Of a DNA stretch of 64,000 nt, positions 42,649 through 50,668 are shown in pieces. A model generated the notes under the pieces. That model was not told the DNA's origin. It saw only the letters and a program-made list of their open reading frames with translations, and ran no database searches. Position numbers and translations under genes: made by a program. The stretch's first letter is position 1, and every line of letters starts with the position of its first letter. Origin of the DNA: Marinobacter sp. ELB17 (lineage in GTDB: Bacteria; Pseudomonadota; Gammaproteobacteria; Pseudomonadales; Oleiphilaceae); contig NZ_AAXY01000001.1 of NCBI RefSeq assembly GCF_000169375.1, forward strand, positions 434,001 through 498,000. The letters run 5' to 3'.

Positions 42649-43650
42649 ATGGGCATGAGTGAAAAAGTAATTCAGAAGCAGCGACCAGCTTTGAGGCTGG
42701 TCTCTACAAAGGATCTCAGTCGAGATGAGTGGCTGAAGGTGCGTAAGCAGGGCATAGGCAGTAGCGATGCTTCCGCAGCCATTGGCATGAACCCTTATCA
42801 ATCCCAGCTTGAGCTGTGGATGGTCAAAACCGGGCGGGATGCGAGCTTACCAAAGCCAGATTCCGACGACCCGAGCTCACCAGTGTATTGGGGCCATGTT
42901 CTGGAGCCCATCGTGGCTGAGCAATACAGCCAGCAGACAGGCCGCAAAGTGCGTCGGGTGAATGCGGTACTGCAGCATTCCGATCCGGATAAGCACTGGA
43001 TGCTGGCGAACCTCGATTATTCCGTGGCTGCGGATGACGAAGTGCAGATCCTGGAATGCAAAACCGCCGGGGAGTTTGGTTCACGTCTTTGGAAAGAGGG
43101 TGTGCCGGACTACATCCAGTGTCAGGTACAGCACCAGTTGGCTGTGACGGGTAAGCAGGCGGCCGATGTCTGCGTGCTGCTGTGTGGGCAAGAACTGAAA
43201 ATCTATCGAATTGAACGGAATGAAGAGCTCATCGCCGCATTGATTGTACTGGAGCGCCAGTTCTGGGACTTCGTTGAAACGGATACCCCGCCACCAGTTG
43301 ACGGAACCGATTCTGCCGATCGAGCGCTGCGCCATCTCTACCCAATGGATAAAGGGGAAACCCTGGACTTCAGCCAGAGCAAGGAGCTGTCCCAGGCGTT
43401 TGACGAGCTTCTGGCCATTCGTTCTGAAATGGAAACCCTGAAATCCACCGAGTCGCACCTCAAGCAGCGCATCCAAAGCCAAATGGGTGATGCCTCAAAG
43501 GCCACTTTCCCAAGCGGAAGCGTCAGCTGGAAACGAAGCAAAGATTCGGTTGGGCTGAATACGAAGAAGCTGCTTCAGGATCAGCCAGGGCTCCTGAATC
43601 AATACCCAATCACCAAGTCGGGAAGCCGACGGTTCCTCATTCAAGCATGA
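42649..43650 (+). CDS. YqaJ-family viral recombinase (exonuclease)
   Basis: A 333-residue lambda-exonuclease-like protein. The N-terminal motif KQGIGSSDASAAIGMNPYQS, the HVLEPIVAEQY helix, and the metal-site pair Asp in ANLDYS and ECKTA (E-x-K) are all present, followed by QVQHQLAVTG. A C-terminal coiled part (residues about 250-300) is typical of element-borne members. It resects DNA ends for single-strand annealing. GGAGG lies 7 bases before the ATG at 42649, which decides the start. No Bet/RecT annealase is seen next to it. Confidence 0.88.
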   Translation: MGMSEKVIQKQRPALRLVSTKDLSRDEWLKVRKQGIGSSDASAAIGMNPYQSQLELWMVKTGRDASLPKPDSDDPSSPVYWGHVLEPIVAEQYSQQTGRKVRRVNAVLQHSDPDKHWMLANLDYSVAADDEVQILECKTAGEFGSRLWKEGVPDYIQCQVQHQLAVTGKQAADVCVLLCGQELKIYRIERNEELIAALIVLERQFWDFVETDTPPPVDGTDSADRALRHLYPMDKGETLDFSQSKELSQAFDELLAIRSEMETLKSTESHLKQRIQSQMGDASKATFPSGSVSWKRSKDSVGLNTKKLLQDQPGLLNQYPITKSGSRRFLIQA

Positions 43651-43660
43651 ACACCCCATT

Positions 43661-43699
43661 GGCCACGCGGGTATGACAAGTGCCCCGTGGCCCTTTTTT
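43661..43699 (+). terminator. Terminator after the YqaJ gene
   Basis: GGCCACG pairs with CGTGGCC, followed by CTTTTTT. The interrupted gene starts 14 bases further on. Confidence 0.75.
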
Positions 43700-43803
43700 C
43701 AGGAGAGTTATCATGATTAAAGGTTTAGCCATTACGCCCCCAGTTGTTCGGCGTCAACTATCCTGTCCGGTCCGCGACAACTATGATGGCCGGTTGGGTG
43801 GTC

Positions 43804-44559
43804 TTACTTCTTACTCTTTGCAGCCTGCTTGAGATGCTGCTGTCTTCGGTAACTTTCCCCCTCTAATTCGATAATAGTTGCGTGGTGTATCAGCCGGTCT
43901 ATGGCCGCTACAGTCATCATGCTGTCTGGGAAGATTTGATCCCACTCACTAAATGGTTGGTTGGCTGTGACGATTAGACTGCCACTCTCATAGCGATGGG
44001 CGATGAACTCGAACAGTACCTGGGTTTCTGCATCCGTCTTTTTTACATAACCGATGTCATCGATGATGACGACCCTGTATTTATCCAGCCGTGTCATGGC
44101 TGTCATCAAGTCGAGATCGCGCTTGGCCTGTTGTAAGTGCTGAACCAGCGCTATGGCAGGGAACAGTTTGCAGCGTACCCCCTGTTCGGTGAGTTGATGA
44201 CCCAGTGCATTAGCGATATGGGTTTTGCCAGTGCCGCTGGGGCCAATCAACAGCACATTGTCGGCATGGTGTGCCCAGTCACTGTCTTGTTGCAGCCTTG
44301 CCAGTGCGGTGTTGCAGGGGCGGCTGAACGCGCTTTGATCAAGCGCTGAGAAGGTCTTGTTGGCGGCAAGTTTTGCCTCGCGTACCCACTTCTGGGTCCG
44401 GCGCTGGTAGCGGTCTGAGAGCTCGTACTCACACAATGCCGCTAGGTAATCGGTGTGTGACCAGTTCTTCTCAATGGCGGTTTCCCAGAGCGATTGGTAA
44501 TGACGGTGGAAGGCCGGCAGACGGAGTTCTTTTAACAGTAAAGCGACAGAGCCTGTCAT
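43804..44559 (-). CDS. istB: IS21 helper ATPase IstB
   Basis: A 251-residue DnaA/DnaC-like AAA ATPase. Walker A is GPSGTGKTHIANAL near residue 108 and Walker B VVIIDDIGYV near 168. IstB directs IstA to target DNA. AGGAGG lies before the ATG at 44559, which overlaps the istA stop, so this start is preferred over the open frame to 44637. Full length for the family. Confidence 0.95.
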   Translation of the reverse strand: MTGSVALLLKELRLPAFHRHYQSLWETAIEKNWSHTDYLAALCEYELSDRYQRRTQKWVREAKLAANKTFSALDQSAFSRPCNTALARLQQDSDWAHHADNVLLIGPSGTGKTHIANALGHQLTEQGVRCKLFPAIALVQHLQQAKRDLDLMTAMTRLDKYRVVIIDDIGYVKKTDAETQVLFEFIAHRYESGSLIVTANQPFSEWDQIFPDSMMTVAAIDRLIHHATIIELEGESYRRQQHLKQAAKSKK

Positions 44560-46064
44560 ATCTGTGCCTCCTGACTGTTGATCGAGGACAGTAGCTCGTC
44601 GTAGCTCACTAAGGTGTGTTGGCTTGATGCAGAGCACTTGAGGTCTGGGTTGCCGCGAAGGTAGCGTGACTGAATCTCGGTAATGGACGCGAACCGGCCT
44701 GCTTGGGCCTCAATCAGCAGATCCTCCCCCAGCGACTGTTCATCATCGTACTCGAAGGCCAGTCGCAATGTTGTCACGATCCATTTGCAGGCTTCTCGGG
44801 CTTCAAGGTGCGTATCCGCAAGCTGCCAGAGTTGACGGTAGTTGTCGTCCGGGAGTAAGTCATCACGCAACTGAGAGTAACGGAAGGCCTGCGGCTTCGA
44901 GGCCAGCGAGCGGATAACGTGCCGGTAATTGACGCTGCGGGCGCGATTCTCGCCAGGTTTGGGGTAAATGCGCGGTAATGTCAGTGCCGGCTGCTGTCCG
45001 ACGAACAGCACCAGCTTGTCGTGGTGCAACCGGATTTGTACCGACTCTCCAATCAGCCGCGATGGCACGGTGTAAACAACGCGCCGGACTTCGATCGTTG
45101 AGCTGCGCGTCACCTTAAGGTGGAGGGTCTGATACTCGGCCGCCGTAAACTCCGGCAGAGGCTGCAAGGCCGCCTGCTCTTCAAGCGCGCGCGATCGGTT
45201 GCGCTGATTGAGCTTGTCGACAACGCGATCAATAAAAGCCTGATAGTGCGCAACACCGTCGAAGTCACTGTGACCGCGCAATAACAACTGTTGTGCCAAG
45301 CGTTTCTTGAGCGAGCCATTGGCGCACTCCACCACGCCGTTTTCATGGGACTGCCCCAGATTATTGCGAGTGGGTGTCATGCGGTAATGCTGGCACAGCT
45401 CGCTATAAGCCTCAGTCCACACGTTTTGACGGTTATTGCGTGCCGCGCTTAAGCTGTCGGTGCGGTGCTCAATGGGACTGCCACCCACCTGTTGTAAGGC
45501 TCGCTGCAAGCCCGCCGCCAGAGCCGCATAACTCTCACCACCTTGAACGACGGTAACCGAGCGCCAACCGCTGTAGGCCAATCGAAATTGATAGAGCAGG
45601 TGTGGAAAGGTCTTGGATTGAATCGTAACCGGGTTGTCGGGGTGGGTAAAATCAGAAAACCCCTGTTGCGCCACAACCGCCTGCTGGCGAAAAATGACCT
45701 CGCGTTCCGGCCCGTGTAGCGCCCGCCAGAGCTTCACACGGCGTTGCAGGGTGCGCAGAATGGTCTGATCGTAGTGCTCAGGGTAATGCTCTTGCAGATA
45801 ATCAAGCAGAGTTGTACCGGTCAGCTTAGGCTCATTTTCTAACAGATGGAGCAACTCTGTTTCCCAAACCGCTTCCAGTGGATCTTCTCGGGTACGCCAT
45901 TGCCGCTCGGTGTCAAGGCAGGGTTTTTGTGCTGATGTCTCGATGCGTCGCCCAGATCGGACAGAAACGCCTGCCTTGGCGGCAGCTACTTCTTGGCTTG
46001 CGCCATTTTGTCGGTGCTGCATGTACAGCTCCTCTTGTCGGTTGGTTATGTGTTGACCAGGCAC
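44556..46064 (-). CDS. istA: IS21 transposase IstA
   Basis: A 502-residue DDE transposase. An N-terminal HTH (GASQEVAAAKAGVSVRSGRR) is followed by the retroviral-integrase-like core, with the conserved HENGVVECANGSLKKRL near residue 250 holding the last acidic residue. The C-terminal beta-rich domain is complete. A GTG at 46064 behind GGAG is the likely start; the frame is open to 46109. No stop or frameshift is seen. Confidence 0.92.
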   Translation of the reverse strand: MPGQHITNRQEELYMQHRQNGASQEVAAAKAGVSVRSGRRIETSAQKPCLDTERQWRTREDPLEAVWETELLHLLENEPKLTGTTLLDYLQEHYPEHYDQTILRTLQRRVKLWRALHGPEREVIFRQQAVVAQQGFSDFTHPDNPVTIQSKTFPHLLYQFRLAYSGWRSVTVVQGGESYAALAAGLQRALQQVGGSPIEHRTDSLSAARNNRQNVWTEAYSELCQHYRMTPTRNNLGQSHENGVVECANGSLKKRLAQQLLLRGHSDFDGVAHYQAFIDRVVDKLNQRNRSRALEEQAALQPLPEFTAAEYQTLHLKVTRSSTIEVRRVVYTVPSRLIGESVQIRLHHDKLVLFVGQQPALTLPRIYPKPGENRARSVNYRHVIRSLASKPQAFRYSQLRDDLLPDDNYRQLWQLADTHLEAREACKWIVTTLRLAFEYDDEQSLGEDLLIEAQAGRFASITEIQSRYLRGNPDLKCSASSQHTLVSYDELLSSINSQEAQI

Positions 46065-47299
46065 CTTGTGCTCCACAGTGGAAAACAAAGTACCGATTGT
46101 TACACCCAACCGGCCAAGATAATTGTCGTTAACCGGTCATCCTAATTGTCGCCGAACACCCAGTGTTGGGGCGCATCAGCATTGGCCGGGTAATCGAGAA
46201 GAACGGCATCCGGTTACCGCAGAAAGACAACCAATTCACCATTACATCCCAAGTCCAGGAAAAGGACGGCTGGCTGTTGCACCCACTCGATGAAGCACTA
46301 CGAAAAGACGCGCCTAACGGCAAGCTCCGCACCATTCCGGTACGCATGCTGTTCAATGAAGCAGATCTCAATTTGCGAGCGGAATACACCATGTTCGATC
46401 GGAAAAGCGGACGGCCGATTTGTGTGGGTAATGGCGACATGTGCAGGCGCCTTACGCAGTCAGGAGTGCAGTCTTTGCCATGCCCCTCACCAAGCTTGTG
46501 CGAGTTTGGCAAAGGCGGGCTGTGCAAGCCCTATGGCCGTCTGAACGTAAAGGTGGGTGATGATGATGACTTGGGTACGTTCATCTTCCGCACCACGGGG
46601 TACAACAGCATACGGACACTGGCAGCCAGGCTCAGTTATTACCAGGCCGTGTCGGGCGGCCTGCTAGCGTATATGCCGTTGGAGTTGAAGCTACGAGGAA
46701 AAAGCACCACGCAAAGCCGCCGTACGCCGATTTACTACGTGGATTTGGTGATCAAGGAAGGGGTGCCATTGCAGGAGGCGGTTGCCCAAGCCAGAGAGAA
46801 AGCCCAACAAATGAAGGAGGAGGGCGTTGACCAGGCAGCTTTGGATGCAGCTGCTGCAAAGGGGTTTAGCAATGCGCTGTTTGAGTATGACGAGGATGAA
46901 ATGAGCCAGGTGATTGAAGAGTTTTATCCTGCTACGGCAGGCGAAGGCTCGCTGGATAATTCTTCTGTCGTATCAAAACTGCGGAAAGATCTGAACTCCA
47001 CTAAGTCAGCTTCTGGATAGATGTTAGCGAGTGGTCCTAAACGGGCCACTTGCCTGAGCCTGCGTATGTTTATTTTTTTGTTGGAATCGCTGGATTGTGC
47101 GTAAACCGGGTAGGGTTTATGCCTCTTAGACGGAAACGGGCTAACAAAGAATCCAAGCGATTACATGGTGGTGCTAGAATAATTGGGCTAAGCTATTGTT
47201 AAATAAAGGGCTTAGCTCCGCGTAGCGTGACAGAAAAGTAGCATTATTAAGAACGTGGGATGCGACATTGCCACTGTTATTAGTCACAAGGAGATTAGT

Positions 47300-47710
47300 G
47301 TGAACGTCATTGTTTCCAGAGTCCATCAGGGGAGATATGACTCTGAAAAGAGCCTGCTGAATCTGCGCGACAACGCTATCAACAACAATCGAATTGATGT
47401 TCTAGATGCGGTAAATCAGCGTCTTAAAAAGTGTCATCCAAAAATTTACGAGCGTCTCGTAGGTCCGCTTCATGAGCGTAGAAGAGACAAGAAATTCAAG
47501 TGCTATTGCAATAATCCCAAGAGCTTGCATGCCATTTATCAAGACATCGTAACAAATAATGTCCATTATCATTCGTTAATGTGTGATGCCTGCTGGCAGG
47601 AAGATATCGCCAAAACGTGGGGCTACTATGGCTGGGCAAGCAAATTGATCCCACAAAAAATATGGAACGCCCTGTGTGAGGAGCGTGCTTATGACAAATT
47701 CGTTGAGTGA
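47300..47710 (+). CDS. Hypothetical Cys/His-rich protein
   Basis: A 136-residue protein that I do not recognise. The start is GTG at 47300, 6 bases after AAGGAG. Residues 1-70 are charged and helical (LLNLRDNAINNNRIDVLDAV). Residues 80-115 hold KCYCNN, HYHSLMCDACWQED, a possible C-x-C...C-x2-C zinc site, then a Trp/Tyr-rich C-terminus. Its base composition is lower in GC than the neighbours. It is followed by an attC-like palindrome and may therefore be a captured cassette (inference). The 280 bases upstream hold no supported gene. Confidence 0.6.
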   Translation: MNVIVSRVHQGRYDSEKSLLNLRDNAINNNRIDVLDAVNQRLKKCHPKIYERLVGPLHERRRDKKFKCYCNNPKSLHAIYQDIVTNNVHYHSLMCDACWQEDIAKTWGYYGWASKLIPQKIWNALCEERAYDKFVE

Positions 47711-47713
47711 AAT

Positions 47714-47782
47714 CATAACAAGTGGCTGTTGGCGGACGCGCCTACGCTGCGCTCCAGCACGCCGCAAAGCCAAACGTTTAGG
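47714..47782. other. attC-like imperfect palindrome
   Basis: Directly after the hypothetical gene lies ATAACAAG, a left arm TGGCTGTTGGCGG, a central CTACGCTGCGCTCC, a right arm GCCGCAAAGCCA and AACGTTTAGG. The order and the imperfect pairing resemble integron attC sites. The outer 7-base cores do not fit RYYYAAC/GTTRRRY exactly, so it would be a degenerate site. Confidence 0.4.
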
Positions 47783-47910
47783 TTGTAGAAAAAGGTCGGA
47801 GGCTTTTTTTGACCTAGAATTGGTTAATAAATAATCTAAAAATAGCGCCTATTGTTAAAATCTGGAGCACTTAGACCACAGTTTTCCGGGTAAGCGCGCA
47901 ACGCTACCAT

Positions 47911-47952
47911 TCCACAGCCCACAGCCCACAGCCCACAGCCCACAGCCCACAG
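47911..47952. repeat. Six tandem 7-base repeats (CCCACAG)
   Basis: Six head-to-tail copies of CCCACAG, the first with T for C, end 29 bases before the GIY-YIG gene. The unit is not a multiple of three and lies in the probable promoter/leader region, so slippage could change spacing and expression. Confidence 0.9.
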
Positions 47953-47981
47953 CAGGCTCGAATTGAGAGTCGACGGATTTC

Positions 47982-48785
47982 ATGACTGATTATTACGTTT
48001 ACGTTTACATCGACCCTCGAAATTTCGAAGAGTTCTACTTCGGGAAGGGTAAAGGTTCCCGAAAAAACGCGCACCTGAGTGAGATCTCCGATACAGAGAA
48101 ATCAAGACGAATAAAAGCTATCAGGAAGGAAGGGCTGGAGCCACTTGTTCGCGTTATCGCTCGAAACCTTTCTGAGCATGATGCGCTCCTGGTTGAAAAA
48201 ACACTTCTTTGGAAGTTGGGAAAGCACCTAACCAATATCTCGTCAGGACATTATTCAAGTAATTTCCGGCCACATGATGCACTCCATAAGAAGCTGTCTG
48301 GATTTGATTACCAGAATGGCCTTTATTACTACAATATCGGTGAGGGGCCTCATCGGAACTGGGACGACTACGTGAAATTTGGTTTCATTTCTGGAGGGCA
48401 GGCTCCTCGCTTCCGTGACGCAATGTTGGGGTTCGAGGAAGGGGATGTTGTTGCGGCTTACTTAAAGAGTCATGGCTTTGTAGGCGTCGGTCAGATAACA
48501 CAAAAGGCAAGGCCTGTTCGCGAGGTGTACGTTGATAGCGGCCCCCTCCTGCAGCTTGAGTTGAAGTGCCCTCAGATAGTCGAAAACAGTGACGATCTGG
48601 ATAAGTCAGAATATGTATGCTTGGTCGATTGGATTTCGGTAAGAAAAAGGTCTGAAGCCTACTGGAAGGCTCGCAGTGGGTTGTTTACGTCGCAGCTGGT
48701 CCGAGCTTCGTTGGATGCGCAGCCTTCTACTGTGGCCTTTTTGGAAGAGACGTTTGCCTTGGACTTCCAAGAGCTTATGGTTTGA
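47982..48785 (+). CDS. GIY-YIG nuclease fused to an EVE/PUA-like domain
   Basis: A 267-residue protein in two parts. Residues 1-110 resemble a GIY-YIG nuclease of the LEM-3-like type: YYVYVYIDPRNFEEFYFGKG with both Tyr strands, then an Arg helix (SRRIKAIRKEG) and the catalytic-type Glu in LLVEKTLLWKLG. Residues 125-265 resemble an EVE/PUA-like base-reading domain: DDYVKFGFISGG, FEEGDVVAAYLKSHGFVGVGQI. A reader plus nuclease suggests a modification-dependent restriction enzyme. The domain calls are by eye. The ribosome site is weak, and 7-base repeats lie just upstream. Confidence 0.65.
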   Translation: MTDYYVYVYIDPRNFEEFYFGKGKGSRKNAHLSEISDTEKSRRIKAIRKEGLEPLVRVIARNLSEHDALLVEKTLLWKLGKHLTNISSGHYSSNFRPHDALHKKLSGFDYQNGLYYYNIGEGPHRNWDDYVKFGFISGGQAPRFRDAMLGFEEGDVVAAYLKSHGFVGVGQITQKARPVREVYVDSGPLLQLELKCPQIVENSDDLDKSEYVCLVDWISVRKRSEAYWKARSGLFTSQLVRASLDAQPSTVAFLEETFALDFQELMV

Positions 48786-48874
48786 TCACGATAAATTAAG
48801 AATAAGCCGGTGTCGTCGTAGCTTCACTGGCGTTATTGAGTGCCGAAATCAGTGTGTGGTCTTCCTGATCAGCT

Positions 48875-49945
48875 TTATTGGCCGTGCTTAACGCGGCTGA
48901 TACCGGCATTTATCCTATCCTGAGCTTCCCGCAACCTTGAAATGATGGTTTCAAAATCATCCGGAACACCGAAAAACATCCTGCCCTCTATGGCGGCTTT
49001 GTGATCCGCTGCAATCTGTTTGAGCCGTTCCCCTTCTGGTACAAGAACCAATCGGCCTTCAAGCACTTCCTCAAAGATGACGCCCTTCTGTGCCCATCGC
49101 TGGCTCTTCATGGTCACGACATCCGTCATTGCGTCGGTTGCATCGAGGGCGTTGGTGAAATCATCTTGTTGAAGAAGGCAATCCACGTCGTACCAGTGCC
49201 TTGCCAGTCGATGAGGATCTGGGTCTTTTTCTTGGGTCGAAAATTGGTGCAGGGCAGTTAGTTTTTCCCAAAGTACATACCCCGGGTGATAGGCGGCAAC
49301 CGTCGCTTGCGGAAATGCGATGGTTTGAAGTTCATCCAGCTCTGATAAATAGCACGCGACATTATGGCTTACCGTTGGCCGGCCCCGGTTGCGGCCACCA
49401 AATTCCAGCAGGATGTAATCGAGTTGGTAGTTGCTGTCGTGGCTGCTCAGTCTTGGGAAATGGATGTTGATCTTTTCCCCTTTTGAGTCAGGTTCCAGCT
49501 CCGCTCGAAGCCCATCAATCCCGTATTTCGCCAGTCTTTCGTTGAGGCGAATGACTAGGGCGCCAGACCATTCTGTCAGTAGCCTTGTTTGCTGCTCACG
49601 GAATTTCTTTTTTTGGCTATTACTTTGAGTGGACTGCTCCCACGCTGCGATCTCGTCGGGTTCGCCTGCAAGTTCGCTCCAGTGAATGGAAAGGTCGATG
49701 TCCTCCGAGAAACGCTCGATAACCTTCCAGCACTTGCTCAGGGCAGTTCCGCCTTTGAAGGCTGTTGAGTGAGCGCCAAGCAGGTTTTCGTCGTAGAGCA
49801 GGCGCAGTATCTCGGCTACCCATATATCCTTTTCCAGGAAATTCTGGGCTAATCCAGCAGGATGATTCTGGGCGCCCAAGTCCAGAATAGCTTTCAGGTC
49901 ACCATGCTTTTTCGGATCGCGATAGAAGTCGAAAATGTCCGTCAA
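48875..49945 (-). CDS. abiEii: AbiEii-type nucleotidyltransferase toxin
   Basis: A 356-residue nucleotidyltransferase of the AbiEii/AbiGii family. The GGTALSK motif (residues 65-71) is followed by RFSEDIDLSIHW, which carries the two catalytic Asp. A third acidic site lies in YQLDYILLEFG. AbiEii toxins arrest growth, and related toxins nucleotidylate tRNA. The gene overlaps the antitoxin gene by 4 bases (ATGA) and lies downstream of it, the standard type IV toxin-antitoxin order. It provides abortive-infection defence and element maintenance. Confidence 0.9.
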   Translation of the reverse strand: MTDIFDFYRDPKKHGDLKAILDLGAQNHPAGLAQNFLEKDIWVAEILRLLYDENLLGAHSTAFKGGTALSKCWKVIERFSEDIDLSIHWSELAGEPDEIAAWEQSTQSNSQKKKFREQQTRLLTEWSGALVIRLNERLAKYGIDGLRAELEPDSKGEKINIHFPRLSSHDSNYQLDYILLEFGGRNRGRPTVSHNVACYLSELDELQTIAFPQATVAAYHPGYVLWEKLTALHQFSTQEKDPDPHRLARHWYDVDCLLQQDDFTNALDATDAMTDVVTMKSQRWAQKGVIFEEVLEGRLVLVPEGERLKQIAADHKAAIEGRMFFGVPDDFETIISRLREAQDRINAGISRVKHGQ

Positions 49946-50565
49946 ACCATCATTTCCTTTTCAAACTGCTCCAATTTGACGTGCCACCCTTCAGGCAGAG
50001 GCGTCGCCTTGAGCTTTTTGATTGCCGAGAGGCTTTCTGCTTCGGAAAGTTTCAGCCTGGAAAGCGCCTTTTTCAATTCGCTGAGTTTCACGGAATTGGC
50101 TGGGGTGACGGTGAAGCTTCGCAGCAACTCGCCTTCAGGGCGTGATTTCCAGCGCAGCTTTGATTCCGCAACGTGTCGCACTTCAATAACTTCATTGCCA
50201 ACCGAAAATGTTCTGCTGGCGCCGTTACTCCAAAACACCGTTTTGACGGGAGCCTGTGTCTGAAGGCCAAGTCGATAGGCGGACTCAATGCCCTGCCTTA
50301 CCAGTGTGTAGCCGTTTTGTTGCGCCCATTTTTTGGCTATCTGTTCAGCACTTGCTGTGATTTTGATTGATGGCATGCTGGCCAATGCCTTGGGGCGTGT
50401 ATAAATGCCTTTGGCTACTCGTTCAATCACACCTTCCTGCGCAAGCCTACTCAGCGCTTTTTGCACAGACGCAGCGGTGCCCAGTTCGTGGAACTGATTG
50501 ATAGAAAACGGGACACCCCGCCTCATGCGCTGCAATTGACGGGTCACTTTCTCTGACGTAGACAT
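49942..50565 (-). CDS. abiEi: AbiEi-type antitoxin (DUF6088)
   Basis: A 207-residue protein with an N-terminal winged helix (VPFSINQFHELGTAASVQKALSRLAQEGVIERVAKGIYTRP) and a C-terminal antitoxin domain with ANSVKLSELKKALSRL. This is the layout of AbiEi/DUF6088 antitoxins, which repress their own promoter and block the toxin without direct binding (family knowledge). It is upstream of, and overlaps, abiEii. About 100 bases with a probable promoter separate it from hsdR on the same strand. Confidence 0.88.
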   Translation of the reverse strand: MSTSEKVTRQLQRMRRGVPFSINQFHELGTAASVQKALSRLAQEGVIERVAKGIYTRPKALASMPSIKITASAEQIAKKWAQQNGYTLVRQGIESAYRLGLQTQAPVKTVFWSNGASRTFSVGNEVIEVRHVAESKLRWKSRPEGELLRSFTVTPANSVKLSELKKALSRLKLSEAESLSAIKKLKATPLPEGWHVKLEQFEKEMMV

Positions 50566-50668
50566 GTTTTAACCTGACATAAGAAGAGTGAGGTGAGTTT
50601 ATATTAACCCGCTCGTATCAATGCTTGCAAGGGAGTTCGTGTCAGGACTATAGCCATTGAGTGTAAGG

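Larger units (their letters stand above)
43745..46158 (-). mobile_element. IS21-family insertion sequence
   Basis: A 2414-base element. Both ends begin TGTTCGGCG as inverted copies, and the similarity continues for about 55 bases to GGCCGGTTGGGTG. It is flanked by a 6-base target duplication CCCAGT (43739-43744 and 46159-46164). It holds istA and istB with a 4-base overlap. Both genes look intact, so it may be active. It interrupts a gene of the host element. Confidence 0.95.
43713..47020 (+). pseudogene. Recombination-directionality-factor-like / metal-binding protein gene split by IS21
   Basis: The gene opens at 43713 (MIKGLAITPPV, with AGGAGAG before it) and is cut after 43744. It resumes at 46165 in the same frame (LGRISIGRVIEKNGIRLPQ). 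Removing the IS and one copy of the 6-base target duplication rejoins a frame of about 296 residues. The product resembles the phage/plasmid 'hydrolase or metal-binding protein' or RDF-like family that accompanies DUF932 and YqaJ. It has a Cys-rich part (CVGNGDMCRR, SLCEFGKGGLCKPYG) that may bind metal. The distal part could still be translated from a GTG at 46163, but its N-terminus would be lost. Confidence 0.85.

Noticed and set aside
47911..47952. Tandem CCCACAG units as a CRISPR array
   Set aside because: Units are 7 bases with no spacers; it is a simple tandem repeat.
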